NCBI GenBank assembly: GCA_938028745.1 | Contig: CALIZL010000053.1 | Location: forward strand, 1-14,629 | Origin: an uncultured Prevotella sp. | GTDB lineage: Bacteria > Bacteroidota > Bacteroidia > Bacteroidales > Bacteroidaceae | Length of the DNA: 14,629 nucleotides | Direction of reading: 5' to 3' | Part shown: in pieces, positions 1-7,864 of the stretch | Numbering within the stretch: the first letter of the stretch is position 1 | How the letters are laid out: each line of letters opens with the position of its first letter | Made by a program: the position numbers and the translations under genes | Notes under the pieces: model-generated | Told to the model about the DNA's origin: nothing | Database searches by the model: none | Seen by the model: the letters and a program-made list of their open reading frames with translations, nothing else

Positions 1-89
1 TCTGCTCTTGTACTACTACTGTCTATGTAAATCTTTCAATGAACTCTTTTTCAATTGCTCCCAAAGAACTTCGTTCCCGAAAGCGGATG
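1..89 (-). ncRNA. 5' leader of a probable rRNA operon (16S off the left edge)
   Basis: Read on the minus strand, this stretch follows directly after a strong Bacteroidetes promoter and has no ORF. It contains AGTTCTTTGG (70 to 61), which resembles the boxA antitermination element (GYTCTTTA) used in rRNA leaders. It then has ATTGAAAGATTTACATA and a GTAGTAGTACAAGAGC tail of the kind I remember from leaders ahead of 16S genes in Prevotella. The 16S gene itself is not in the window, so this is inference from the leader alone. The alternative is the leader of another highly expressed transcript. Confidence 0.5.
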
Positions 90-121
90 CAAAGGTAGGG
101 CTTTTTTAAATACCACACAAG
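90..121 (-). promoter_or_regulatory. Strong Bacteroidetes-type promoter firing leftward
   Basis: On the minus strand the -7 element is TACCTTTG (97 to 90), a perfect match to TAnnTTTG. The -33 element is CTTGTG (121 to 116), with TTG at 120 to 118, giving a 20-nt spacer to the TA. The sequence upstream (about 122-212) is very AT-rich and could act as an UP-like element. It also contains an AT stem-loop (CTTTTTGT 155-162 with ACAAAAAG 171-178). The promoter drives the rRNA-like leader at 1-89. Confidence 0.65.
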
Positions 122-252
122 CCTTTTTAAGAAAAATATCAACACAAACGGAAACTTTTTGTGTTTTGTTACAAAAAGAACACAAAATAAGCAGATACAC
201 ATTATATATATAGGCGCAAACCAACAACAACTTAAATAGTGAGCCTAACTAA

Positions 253-509
253 GCCAATGCTCTCCAACATATCAAAGACATGCCATCGGCTGCGAACTGG
301 CACGCAATATCGAGGCCGAACCAATGGTTTACATGACGACTGCACACAAAACAAAGGGCAGCGACAAATGGTTGGTGGGCCGTGCGCCCCATAAGTAGCA
401 ACGGGTTCTGTCGTTTCCCAACAAGGGGCGCAAGTACGAGGCCACCATTTGCACCGATGCACCAAACGCCAACTCTTATATCAAGCCCAAAGGCTATCGC
501 ATTGACTGC
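253..509 (+). pseudogene. Decayed C-terminal fragment of a GH97 (SusB-like) alpha-glucosidase
   Basis: Two plus-strand reading frames together resemble the C-terminal domain of glycoside hydrolase family 97. In the first frame, GCC at 253-255 onward reads LQHIKDMPSAANW, resembling the family's FIKDVPxDW. After a frameshift between about 300 and 309 it continues as IEAEPMVY, then HKTKGSDKWLVG (family: KAKGSDxWYVG). Past an in-frame TAG at 396-398 it goes on with PNKGRKYEATICTDAP (family: GKKYEAxIYxDAxDA) and GYRID. Codon use is coding-like on both sides of the lesions. The catalytic barrel and the final beta-strands are missing, and the 22-bp repeat array begins two bases after the last recognisable codon. 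At least one frameshift, one stop and loss of both ends make it non-functional. The family call is from memory of conserved motifs, not a search. Confidence 0.55.
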
Positions 510-510
510 A

Positions 511-643
511 CTACAAGCACCTTGTACGCTCACTACAAGCATCTTGTACTCCTACTACATACACCTTGTACACCCACTACAAGCACCTTGTACACCCACT
601 ACAAGCACCTTGTACACCCACTACAAGATACCTTGTACGCCCA
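511..643 (+). repeat. 22-bp tandem array, six copies, with an internal dyad
   Basis: Units lie at 511-532, 533-554, 555-576, 577-598, 599-620 and 621-643 (the last is 23 nt), with a decayed seventh start at 644. Copies 4 and 5 are identical. Most copies carry the dyad TACAAG-CAC-CTTGTA, a 6-bp inverted repeat with a 3-nt spacer, joined by a short ACACCCAC-type linker. There are no spacers between units, so it is not a CRISPR. The array starts exactly where the GH97 remnant ends. Confidence 0.9.
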
Positions 644-813
644 CTACAACATAGCGGTAGTGCTTACACAAATAGTTTGTAGTAGAGGTAACGTTTAGGT
701 TTATCCCGACGAAACAAACAAAGCTTGGGGTGAAAGGCTGTTAAAGCTTGCTTAACGCCTTAGCGATGGACAAGCGAGGAGGGCCGAAAAGGAACAATGG
801 CAAAGACGCATTG
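644..813. other. Intergenic region downstream of recG
   Basis: I see no convincing gene here. It holds the decayed seventh repeat copy (644-660) and two copies of AAAGCTTG (about 720 and 744). It also has a weak imperfect palindrome around GCTTAACGCCTTAGC that lies downstream of recG on its coding strand. That palindrome is not followed by a clear T-tract, so I do not call a terminator. Confidence 0.5.
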
Positions 814-2913
814 CTAGCTTATCGCCGCCCAATCAATATTTGTTTTGCGCAATTCTTTCAGCCTGTTCCACAGCATGGCATGCTCGGGAAGGTTGCAATC
901 GGGGTCGCGTTCGATAATTTTCTGGGCCTCGTCGCGTGCCATTTGTACCAGTGCACCATCGCGGGCGATGTTCGCTATTTTAAGGTCGAAGGCCATACCA
1001 CTTTGTTGTGTGCCTTCAAGATCACCAGGACCGCGCAGTTTCAGGTCGGCTTCGGCAATACGGAAGCCATCGTTGGTTTCGCACATAATATCGATGCGCT
1101 TGCGCGTTTCGGCAGAGAGGGCGCGATTGGTAACAAGTATGCAATAACTTTGGTCGGCTCCGCGCCCCACCCTACCGCGCAATTGGTGCAATTGCGACAA
1201 ACCAAACCGTTGCGCATCGAGTATCACCATCACCGAGGCGTTGGGCACATTCACCCCCACTTCGATAACCGTTGTGGCCACCAATATCTGCGTTTCGCCA
1301 CTGGCAAAGCGCGCCATCTCTGCCTCTTTCTCCTTCGACTTCATCTTTCCGTGTATCTTGCTCATCTTATACTCTGGAAAAATGTCGGTCAACGCCTCGT
1401 AACCTTCCTCCAAATTCTTTAAGTCGGTCTTCTCGCTCTCCTTTATTAGCGGATAAACTATGTACACTTGGCGTCCCAACCCTACCTGCTGACGTATACC
1501 TGCATAGAGACTCGTGGTTTGATTATCGTACTTATGCAGCGTTTGTATGGGCTTTCGTCCAGGCGGAAGTTCGTCTATCACGCTCACATCCAAGTCGCCG
1601 TAGATGGTCATGGCCAACGTTCGCGGTATAGGTGTCGCCGTCATCACCAGCACATGCGGTGGATTGTCGTTCTTACCCCATAGCTTGGCGCGCTGTTTCA
1701 CGCCAAAACGGTGCTGTTCGTCTACCACGGCAAGCCCCAAATGAGCGAATTGCACGGTGTCTTCTAGCAAGGCATGGGTGCCAACCAGTATGTGCAGTTC
1801 GCCCGATGCAAGCCTTTGCAGCACGTCGGCACGGCGTTTGCCCTTGACGATGCCCGTTAACAACTCGGTCGTTACGCCCGTTCCCTGCAACATCTGCTGC
1901 ACGGTAGCAAGGTGTTGTTCGGCTAATATTTCAGTGGGAGCCATGATACACGCCTGAAAACCATTGTCTACGGCAATGAGCATGGACATTAACGCCACGA
2001 GGGTTTTACCCGAACCCACGTCGCCTTGTAACAAGCGGTTCATCTGTCGGCCGCTATCCATGTCCTTACGTATCTCGTGCATCACGCGTTTTTGTGCGCC
2101 CGTAAGCTCGAAAGGCAGGTTGTTGTGGTAAAAGCTGTTGAAGAATTGGCCAATCTTAGAGAAATTGTAGCCGCGATATTTGCGCCGATGGAAGTTGGCA
2201 TAGCGCAAGATGTTGAGCTGAACATAAAACAACTCTTCGAACTTTAAGCGCATTTGGGCGCGCTGCAACTCATCGGTGTTATGGGGATAATGCACGCCGC
2301 GCATGGCTTGGTCGCGCGAAACAAGGTGCAGGGCATTAGTGATGAAAGGCGGAAGCGTCTCGGTCAGCGGTGCTTGCATCTGTTCGAGCAAGCCCTTGGT
2401 GAGCCTTTCCATCGCACGCGACGTTATGCCTGCCTTCTTCATTCGTTCGGTTGTGCCGTAGTGTGGCTGCATACCCATCTCGGCAAGTTTTAGTTCAGTG
2501 GCCTCGTCTATATCGGGATGGGCAAACTGATAACGCCCTCCGTACACGCTAGGCTTACCAAACACGATGTATTCTACCCCCACTTTGTAGGTGCTTAGCA
2601 CATATTTGGCCCCTTGAAACCAAACCAAGTCGGCCACGTTCCACCCATCGGTGAAGTGGGCCACGATGCGTTTCTTGCGCGGTCCCATGTCAAACTCCTC
2701 AAAGCTCAGTATGCGTCCCTTCACCTGCACGTAAGGCATATCGCCCTGCAATTGGGCAATTCGGTAGATTTGTGTTCGGTCAACGTATTTGTAGGGATAG
2801 TATTCGAGTAGGTCGCCAAAGGTGTTGATGTTGAGTTCTTTACTCAAAATCTCTTTCTTTCGCGGACCAACGCCCGCCAGATACATGATGTCTTGGTCTA
2901 GAATAGAGTGCAT
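814..2913 (-). CDS. recG: ATP-dependent DNA helicase RecG
   Basis: RecG is a superfamily 2 DNA helicase/translocase that remodels stalled replication forks and branch-migrates Holliday junctions in the cytoplasm. The 699-residue product matches the usual RecG length. The N-terminal third is the wedge/OB-fold region, opening with a GVGPRK helix-hairpin-like motif (residues 14-19). Helicase motifs follow in order: Walker A GDVGSGKT (297-304), MAPTEILAEQH (324-334), the RecG-type box DEQHRFG (398-404), TATPIPRT (425-432), QLRGRVGRG (577-585), and LRGPGDLEGTQQSG (626-639) in the C-terminal accessory region. The ATG at 2911-2913 is placed just before the conserved N-terminal motif. It is the third gene of a DJ-1/ispD/recG operon, 60 bp after ispD with a hairpin between them. 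No lesion is visible. Confidence 0.97.
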   Translation of the reverse strand: MHSILDQDIMYLAGVGPRKKEILSKELNINTFGDLLEYYPYKYVDRTQIYRIAQLQGDMPYVQVKGRILSFEEFDMGPRKKRIVAHFTDGWNVADLVWFQGAKYVLSTYKVGVEYIVFGKPSVYGGRYQFAHPDIDEATELKLAEMGMQPHYGTTERMKKAGITSRAMERLTKGLLEQMQAPLTETLPPFITNALHLVSRDQAMRGVHYPHNTDELQRAQMRLKFEELFYVQLNILRYANFHRRKYRGYNFSKIGQFFNSFYHNNLPFELTGAQKRVMHEIRKDMDSGRQMNRLLQGDVGSGKTLVALMSMLIAVDNGFQACIMAPTEILAEQHLATVQQMLQGTGVTTELLTGIVKGKRRADVLQRLASGELHILVGTHALLEDTVQFAHLGLAVVDEQHRFGVKQRAKLWGKNDNPPHVLVMTATPIPRTLAMTIYGDLDVSVIDELPPGRKPIQTLHKYDNQTTSLYAGIRQQVGLGRQVYIVYPLIKESEKTDLKNLEEGYEALTDIFPEYKMSKIHGKMKSKEKEAEMARFASGETQILVATTVIEVGVNVPNASVMVILDAQRFGLSQLHQLRGRVGRGADQSYCILVTNRALSAETRKRIDIMCETNDGFRIAEADLKLRGPGDLEGTQQSGMAFDLKIANIARDGALVQMARDEAQKIIERDPDCNLPEHAMLWNRLKELRKTNIDWAAIS

Positions 2914-2942
2914 TGTGGGGTTACGTTTGTTGTGGCAAGAGG

Positions 2943-2977
2943 CTAGGCAATGCGTTTTTACATGCGCGTTTGCCTAG
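2943..2977 (-). other. Intercistronic hairpin between ispD and recG
   Basis: CTAGGCAA (2943-2950) and TTGCCTAG (2970-2977) form a perfect 8-bp stem. It can be extended past a small bulge by GCG (2952-2954) with CGC (2965-2967). On the operon's coding strand the hairpin begins at the ispD stop codon (the TAG is part of the stem) and ends about 30 nt before the recG start. The 3' side is not T-rich, so an intrinsic terminator is unlikely. An mRNA processing or stability element that sets the ispD/recG ratio is possible. Confidence 0.5.
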
Positions 2978-3666
2978 TCTAAGCCGTGTCGAGCGGAGAG
3001 AACCAACAGGCGTTCGCACACTTCGAGGTCGAAAGGCGTGGTTATCTTGATGTTCTCTTTGTTGCCCTCAACCATTGCTATCGGCATGCCGAGTGCCTCT
3101 ACCACCGAAGCATCGTCGGTAAAGTCCGAGCGATAGGGTTGTTGGTAGGCACGTTTAAGCAATTGCAAGTCGAAGGTTTGTGGGGTCTGCACCAGTCGAT
3201 AGGCATCGCGGTTCACGGTTTGGCTAGTGCCATCGGGCATCACTTGGCGCAATGTTTCCACCACAGGCGTTACGGGTATCACGGCTTTGGCTTGGTGTGC
3301 CACGCCGAAACATCGCTCAACAACAGCTGCCGACACCATCGGGCGCACGCCATCGTGCACCGCCACCACGCCTTGGGCATCGCTGGGGATGAGAGCCAAA
3401 CCATTGCGAACCGACTCGAAACGCGTTGTTCCACCGTCGGCCAAGAGGTAAGGCAAGCTAAAATTGTGCGTTCGGCATAGCTCGTGCCAATATATTTGCT
3501 GGTCGCGTGGCAACACCAACACCATTTGCAGCTGCGCATCGAAGTTGTAAAAGCACTCCATTGTGCGCATCAACACGGGCCTTCCGCCAAGCAACAGAAA
3601 CTGCTTAGGCACGTCGGCACCCATGCGTAGGCCTTTTCCGCCAGCAACGATGATAACATAATTCAT
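2974..3666 (-). CDS. ispD: 2-C-methyl-D-erythritol 4-phosphate cytidylyltransferase
   Basis: IspD joins CTP and 2-C-methyl-D-erythritol 4-phosphate to give CDP-ME, the third step of the non-mevalonate (MEP) isoprenoid pathway, in the cytoplasm. The 230-residue length is typical. The nucleotide-binding signature AGGKGLRMG is followed by PKQF (residues 8-23). Further family blocks are VHDGVRPMV (the VHDAxRP-type block), the R-x-x-QTPQTF motif, TDDASVVE, and a C-terminal NIKITTPFDL. It starts 12 bp after the stop of the DJ-1-family gene, so the two are cotranscribed. The stop codon is built into the hairpin that precedes recG. No alternative start fits the N-terminal beta-strand MNYVIIVAGG. Confidence 0.96.
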   Translation of the reverse strand: MNYVIIVAGGKGLRMGADVPKQFLLLGGRPVLMRTMECFYNFDAQLQMVLVLPRDQQIYWHELCRTHNFSLPYLLADGGTTRFESVRNGLALIPSDAQGVVAVHDGVRPMVSAAVVERCFGVAHQAKAVIPVTPVVETLRQVMPDGTSQTVNRDAYRLVQTPQTFDLQLLKRAYQQPYRSDFTDDASVVEALGMPIAMVEGNKENIKITTPFDLEVCERLLVLSARHGLD

Positions 3667-3678
3667 CGCGTGCAGCGG

Positions 3679-4248
3679 TTAAAGGCGTTCGGCCATAAGG
3701 TGTTTGTAGCGCATGGCCACTTCTATTTCGTCGGCCTTATCGCGGCCAACCAACAGCGTGAGCAACGTGTAAGCGTAAGGAAGAGCGGCGGCAGGCCCTT
3801 CGCCCGTTATGATATTTCCGTCTACCGTCACCAACTCGGCGGTATATTCTGCCCCATGCAAGGTGTGTTCCACGCCTGGATAGCAAGTGGCGCGCTTGCC
3901 TTGCAGCAAGCCCAACGTGCCTAACACCATAGGCGCAGCACAGATTGCGCCAATCTTTCGGCCCGTTTCGGCTTGTCGGCGAAGTACTTCGGCCAGCCCC
4001 TTATGTTCTTTTAGATTGGTTGAACCAGGCAGTCCGCCGGGCAATAGCAAGAGGTCGGCATCGTCGAAGTTGGCGTTTTCGAACAGCATGTCGGCCTTAA
4101 CGCACACGCCATTGGCCGATTCCACCAGCTCGCGGCCCATAATACTCACGGTTTTCACGTCTAATCCGCCTCTTCTCAGAATGTCTACGGGAGCCAACGC
4201 CTCGATATCTTCAAATCCGTCGGCCATAAATTGATACACTTTTGCCAT
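3679..4248 (-). CDS. DJ-1/PfpI (YajL/ThiJ-like) family protein
   Basis: The 189-residue protein belongs to the DJ-1/PfpI superfamily of class I glutamine amidotransferase-like folds. The nucleophile-elbow cysteine is C103 in AICAAP. The conserved acid that tunes it is E13 in DGFEDIE, and a further family segment is YPGVEH (123-128). EGPAAALPYAYTLL near the C-terminus matches the family's GPG-x-x-x-E/P-A helix. DJ-1/YajL proteins are linked to oxidative-stress protection and deglycase or chaperone activity, though the substrate is unsettled. Older ThiJ annotations implying thiamine synthesis are not supported. It is the promoter-proximal gene of the ispD/recG operon, and a plausible TAnnTTTG promoter lies 36-43 bp upstream of the ATG. 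Confidence 0.92.
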   Translation of the reverse strand: MAKVYQFMADGFEDIEALAPVDILRRGGLDVKTVSIMGRELVESANGVCVKADMLFENANFDDADLLLLPGGLPGSTNLKEHKGLAEVLRRQAETGRKIGAICAAPMVLGTLGLLQGKRATCYPGVEHTLHGAEYTAELVTVDGNIITGEGPAAALPYAYTLLTLLVGRDKADEIEVAMRYKHLMAERL

Positions 4249-4259
4249 ATCTTAAATTT

Positions 4260-4454
4260 GGTTTGTCGTTATTATCGTTACTGCAAAAATAGCCATTTTC
4301 GGCGTAAGCATGGCAAACAACACGCATTTTTAATGCCTTACGCCACACTTTTTAGCGAATTTGGTAAGCAAATTGTGGTAATAACGCTAATTTTGTGGGC
4401 GACATTTAACAAACATATACTAAAAAACTAGGCGATAAATAAGAACGACAAACC
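4260..4454. repeat. Shared 11-bp inverted motif in the DJ-1/mcrB divergent region
   Basis: GGTTTGTCGTT (4260-4270) recurs in inverted orientation as AACGACAAACC (4444-4454). The match continues loosely: both copies, read in the GGTTTGTCGTT direction, are followed by TTAT and then ATCG with a 2-nt length difference. One copy is 11 bp upstream of the DJ-1 ATG and the other 51 bp upstream of the mcrB ATG. A separate 7-bp pair, GGCGATA (4431-4437) and TATCGCC (4466-4472), encloses the second copy. It could be a regulator site or an insertion scar. Confidence 0.4.
4284..4317 (-). promoter_or_regulatory. Probable promoter of the DJ-1/ispD/recG operon
   Basis: On the minus strand TATTTTTG (4291 to 4284) matches TAnnTTTG exactly. 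A TTTG (4317 to 4314) lies 22 nt upstream of it, slightly longer than the usual 19-21 nt. The -7 element ends 35 bp before the ATG of the first gene. No comparably good promoter is visible for mcrB on the other strand. Confidence 0.55.
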
Positions 4455-4505
4455 TGTACAACCCATATCGCCTTTATAAATTGAACCTATTTTATATAGC
4501 AGAGT

Positions 4506-6554
4506 ATGGAACTTAACACATTACGCGAAACAGTAAACACCAATGGCGAATATAGTTGTGGAGACATCGGCGTGTCTGCCTCTGAGTGGCTCGAGCTATT
4601 AAAACAACCCGAAGCAAGGAAGTATCACGAGGTCTTATTCTGCTTTTTACGTGAACCAAATCAAAAAGGCTCATGCACATCAGTGGCACAAAAGTATGGG
4701 AAAAGCCTGAATTATTATAACGGCAACGTAAAAGGTTTCTCGCAATGGGTGCAAAAACGACTAAACAGATTTCGTGTAATTGGGATTAAAGGCAGCGAAA
4801 CATTCTGGCCCATCGCGATGGAAAAGGGCTGGCAAACCAAGAAAGAGTTTCTTTGGTTACTGCGCACCGAACTGACAGAAGCACTTAGAGACTTGCTGAT
4901 GGAACACCTTATCGAGGAATTTCGCAAACGTAAGCCCTTTAATGGCTATGAGGAAAGCTACAAATGGCAATTGCTTGACAACACAGAAGGGAAAGATGCG
5001 CTAGGCATTATCAGGGCACTAAAAGGGAAGAATATTGTTGCCAATGCCTACGTTGACCCCGTTTTTAACAAACTCAACGAAGAAAAGCCTAGCGAACTGA
5101 TTGTATGCGGAGAGCATTTGCTTGACGAAACCATCCCAATAGACAAACGTATAGCACGCTTTAAACAAGAGATGCAAGAGCTTGGGCATGAAGACTGGAA
5201 GAACTTTGCCAACGATGAGCGCACGGCATCTGCCATCTTGACTTGCGCTTACCCTGAAAAATACACGTTTTACAAATGGGAAGTGTACAAAAGGCTCTGT
5301 GAATACTTCGGCTACGACATCAATAAAAAAGGCACGAACTTCGGTAACTTCATGGAAATAATAAACAATCTCGTAGCAAAATATGGTGAAACGGTTCAAC
5401 AAATCATGCTTAGCGAGATAGACAGGTATAAAAACAAACCCCTTAACCTTGCCATTCAAACATTATTTTGGTGCTTGAAAGACTTCATGCTCAAAGAAAT
5501 GGACGCAGCAAAACAACACACATCCCAAACCAGCGCTAACGAAGGTACAGACTATTCACGTTTCGACAAGGGCGTAATTACATGGAAAAGACACAAGAAC
5601 ATCGTGCTTTATGGTGCGCCAGGAACAGGAAAAACCCACAGCATACCCGAATATGTGGTGAGACTTTGCTGCCCCACATTCAATGCCAACCATGCAGAGC
5701 GCAGCCAAATTGTGGCAATATACAATCAACTTAAAGAGGAAGGGCGCATCGCATTCACAACCTTTCACCAGTCAATGGACTATGAAGACTGGGTGGAAGG
5801 CCTTCGTCCCGTGGTTACTGACAACAACCAAGTGGGCTACAACATAGAAGCAGGCATATTTAAACGCCTCTGCGAAAAAGCAAACGACACCAATACGCAA
5901 GAAGAGTCGATACAAAATGATTTCCCCCAAAATAGTTCTACACTGCCTGATGGTGAAAATTCATCCAAGCCTTACATCATGGTTATCGACGAAATTAATC
6001 GTGGAAATGTGTCGAAAATATTTGGAGAGCTCTTGACGTTGTTGGAAGCAGACAAGCGTAAAGGTAACCCGAACGCGGAGAAAGTGGTGCTACCTTACTC
6101 GAAAGAGGCTTTTGAAGTGCCAGCCAACGTGTTTGTTATCGCAACAATGAACACTGCCGACCGTTCGTTGGGTGCATTAGACTACGCCATTAGGCGACGT
6201 TTCGCCTTCATTGCAGAAAGGCCTTACGCCCTAGATAACGAAGGGTTTGACCGCGACTTATTCAAGCAAGTGAGCCAACTCTTTATCAACAACTTCGACG
6301 AATACGAGAAAAGCAATTTCGATTCTACGTTTAAGCTGCAAGCGGCAGACACACTTTCGGCCGATTATAAGCCTGAGGAGGTGTGGATTGGCCACAGTTA
6401 CTTCTTGATGCACGATGAAAATGGCGAAGATTTCACCAACGACCGCATACTATATGAAATAATACCGCTCTTGGAAGAGTACATACGAGACGGCATTCTA
6501 ACTACGGACGCGCAAACAACGATAGATGAACTATACGACAGGGCTATAAAATGA
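4506..6554 (+). CDS. mcrB: McrB-type AAA+ GTPase subunit of modification-dependent restriction
   Basis: McrB recognises modified DNA and uses GTP-driven translocation to activate the McrC nuclease. The C-terminal AAA+ module carries Walker A GAPGTGKT (370-377), FTTFHQSMDYEDW (417-429), Walker B IMVIDEINRGN (491-501), the McrB-type consensus ATMNTADRS (546-554), and an arginine cluster AIRRRF (561-566). The 360-residue N-terminal part has two regions. Residues 24-128 (SASEWLELL to LRTELTEALRD, with KYGKSLNYYN inside) resemble a winged-helix-like segment often seen in McrB relatives. Residues about 170-330 form a charged helical region I cannot assign. No DUF3578, EVE or YTH signature is obvious, so the modified base recognised is unknown. 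The stop overlaps the mcrC start by four bases (ATGA), indicating translational coupling. Confidence 0.9.
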   Translation: MELNTLRETVNTNGEYSCGDIGVSASEWLELLKQPEARKYHEVLFCFLREPNQKGSCTSVAQKYGKSLNYYNGNVKGFSQWVQKRLNRFRVIGIKGSETFWPIAMEKGWQTKKEFLWLLRTELTEALRDLLMEHLIEEFRKRKPFNGYEESYKWQLLDNTEGKDALGIIRALKGKNIVANAYVDPVFNKLNEEKPSELIVCGEHLLDETIPIDKRIARFKQEMQELGHEDWKNFANDERTASAILTCAYPEKYTFYKWEVYKRLCEYFGYDINKKGTNFGNFMEIINNLVAKYGETVQQIMLSEIDRYKNKPLNLAIQTLFWCLKDFMLKEMDAAKQHTSQTSANEGTDYSRFDKGVITWKRHKNIVLYGAPGTGKTHSIPEYVVRLCCPTFNANHAERSQIVAIYNQLKEEGRIAFTTFHQSMDYEDWVEGLRPVVTDNNQVGYNIEAGIFKRLCEKANDTNTQEESIQNDFPQNSSTLPDGENSSKPYIMVIDEINRGNVSKIFGELLTLLEADKRKGNPNAEKVVLPYSKEAFEVPANVFVIATMNTADRSLGALDYAIRRRFAFIAERPYALDNEGFDRDLFKQVSQLFINNFDEYEKSNFDSTFKLQAADTLSADYKPEEVWIGHSYFLMHDENGEDFTNDRILYEIIPLLEEYIRDGILTTDAQTTIDELYDRAIK

Positions 6555-7864
6555 CGACAGTGTTACAACTCAACGAGCAGCTGAAGGAGGACTCTCTTCT
6601 CAACCAAAGCTATGCCGAGGCTTTGTTGCCATACATAGCGGATGGTGGAGAAAAAGAGTTCAAAGTAAGTGATGACAAGCAAGACGCTGACTTCTACCTT
6701 AAACTTAGGCGTAAGGGTAACGACATTCTTGCCACGGGTTCTTACTTCGTAGGGGTGGATTGGGTGAAAGAAAACGAGCTCGCGATACAGGTTAGTCCAA
6801 AGATGAACAACGATTTCGAGATAGATTATGTGCGAATGCTTAACGAGGCACTCTGTGATAAGGAAAACCTGAACCATCTGCAACAACTCGTAACAATATC
6901 TTTTCACAAGCCCGCAATACGTATTAGCCAGCAGCAAGACTTGTTAAGCATCTTCCTTATTACCGAATATCTTAGCGTTTTAAGGCGAATAGCGACTAAA
7001 GGTCTGCGAAAAAGCTACTACATGGTTGAAGAAAATCTCAACCATAAGATAAAAGGGCGAAGTCTTGTGGCACGTAACGTGAAACAAAACCTTAGCAAAG
7101 GGCGCGTAACAAACAACTTTTGTCGTTACCAAGTATATGGCATCGACTCGTGCGAGAACCGCATCCTTAAACGCGCTTTGAGGTTTTGTGTCAAACAATT
7201 AGAGGTTTATAGGCATGCCTTCGACACTTCCACACTCGACAACATTGTCCGTTTTGTAAAACCACACTTCGATAACGTGGGCGAAGAAGTTACCACAAAG
7301 GCCATACAAACCTTTAAAGGCAACCCCATTTTTAAAGAACATAGCACAGCCGTAGAACTTGCCCAGCTTCTACTTCGCCGTTACAGCTACGACATTACCC
7401 TTGCTGGCAACCACCAAATAACAACTCCACCGTTCTGGATAGACATGAGCAAACTGTTCGAATTGTATGTGTTTCGCCATCTTAGGTTGGTATTTACAGG
7501 CAAAAACGAAGTTTGTTATCACCCCAAGGCACATCGTCAAGAACTCGATTATCTGTTAAAGCCTCGCCATTGGCCCGAACCTTACGTTGTTGACGCCAAA
7601 TACAAACCACGTTATAAGGGCATGACAGGCATAGACAAGGATGACGCAAGGCAGGTGGCTGGTTACGCAAGACTGCAGAAGATATATGACATGCTGAAGC
7701 TAGATGCCGAAAATGCACTGCCTATCAAGTGTCTCATCGTCTACCCCGACCAAGAACAACAAGAGCGTTTCGCATTTACAAACACAGAAGAACCAACGTT
7801 CGAAAAAGTGAAAGATTACATAAGGTTCTACAAAATAGGGATTAGATTACCCGTAATTCAATGA
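6551..7864 (+). CDS. mcrC: McrC-type PD-(D/E)xK endonuclease subunit
   Basis: McrC binds the McrB hexamer, stimulates its GTPase and cuts the DNA. The 437 residues are longer than E. coli McrC but usual for the McrBC 5-methylcytosine restriction family. The N-terminal half is the beta-rich McrB-interaction region. The C-terminal nuclease core is complete: helix WIDMSKLFELYVFRHL with E304, QELDYLL (D333), VVDAKYK (D348, K350), and the trailing RQVAGYA helix (Q368, Y372). Presence of all catalytic residues suggests an active nuclease. The ATG overlaps the mcrB stop. There is no methyltransferase gene nearby, as expected for a type IV system. Confidence 0.93.
   Translation: MTTVLQLNEQLKEDSLLNQSYAEALLPYIADGGEKEFKVSDDKQDADFYLKLRRKGNDILATGSYFVGVDWVKENELAIQVSPKMNNDFEIDYVRMLNEALCDKENLNHLQQLVTISFHKPAIRISQQQDLLSIFLITEYLSVLRRIATKGLRKSYYMVEENLNHKIKGRSLVARNVKQNLSKGRVTNNFCRYQVYGIDSCENRILKRALRFCVKQLEVYRHAFDTSTLDNIVRFVKPHFDNVGEEVTTKAIQTFKGNPIFKEHSTAVELAQLLLRRYSYDITLAGNHQITTPPFWIDMSKLFELYVFRHLRLVFTGKNEVCYHPKAHRQELDYLLKPRHWPEPYVVDAKYKPRYKGMTGIDKDDARQVAGYARLQKIYDMLKLDAENALPIKCLIVYPDQEQQERFAFTNTEEPTFEKVKDYIRFYKIGIRLPVIQ

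Noticed and set aside
202..214. TTATATATATAGG shared with 8651-8663
   Set aside because: The shared 13-mer is mostly an AT dinucleotide run and can recur by chance.
511..643. CRISPR array
   Set aside because: Units abut with no unique spacers, the period is 22 bp, and no cas gene is present. The same applies to 14522-14629.
748..1422. Long plus-strand frame opposite recG
   Set aside because: It runs antisense to the intact recG gene, whose helicase motifs are all present. The frame's protein is His-rich and shows no domain, as expected for a shadow frame.
2986..3480. Plus-strand frame of 164 codons opposite ispD
   Set aside because: IspD signature motifs are encoded on the other strand; the plus-strand frame is an antisense shadow.
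5019..5459. Minus-strand frame of 146 codons inside mcrB
   Set aside because: It overlaps the McrB coding region in antisense and shows no recognisable protein or promoter.
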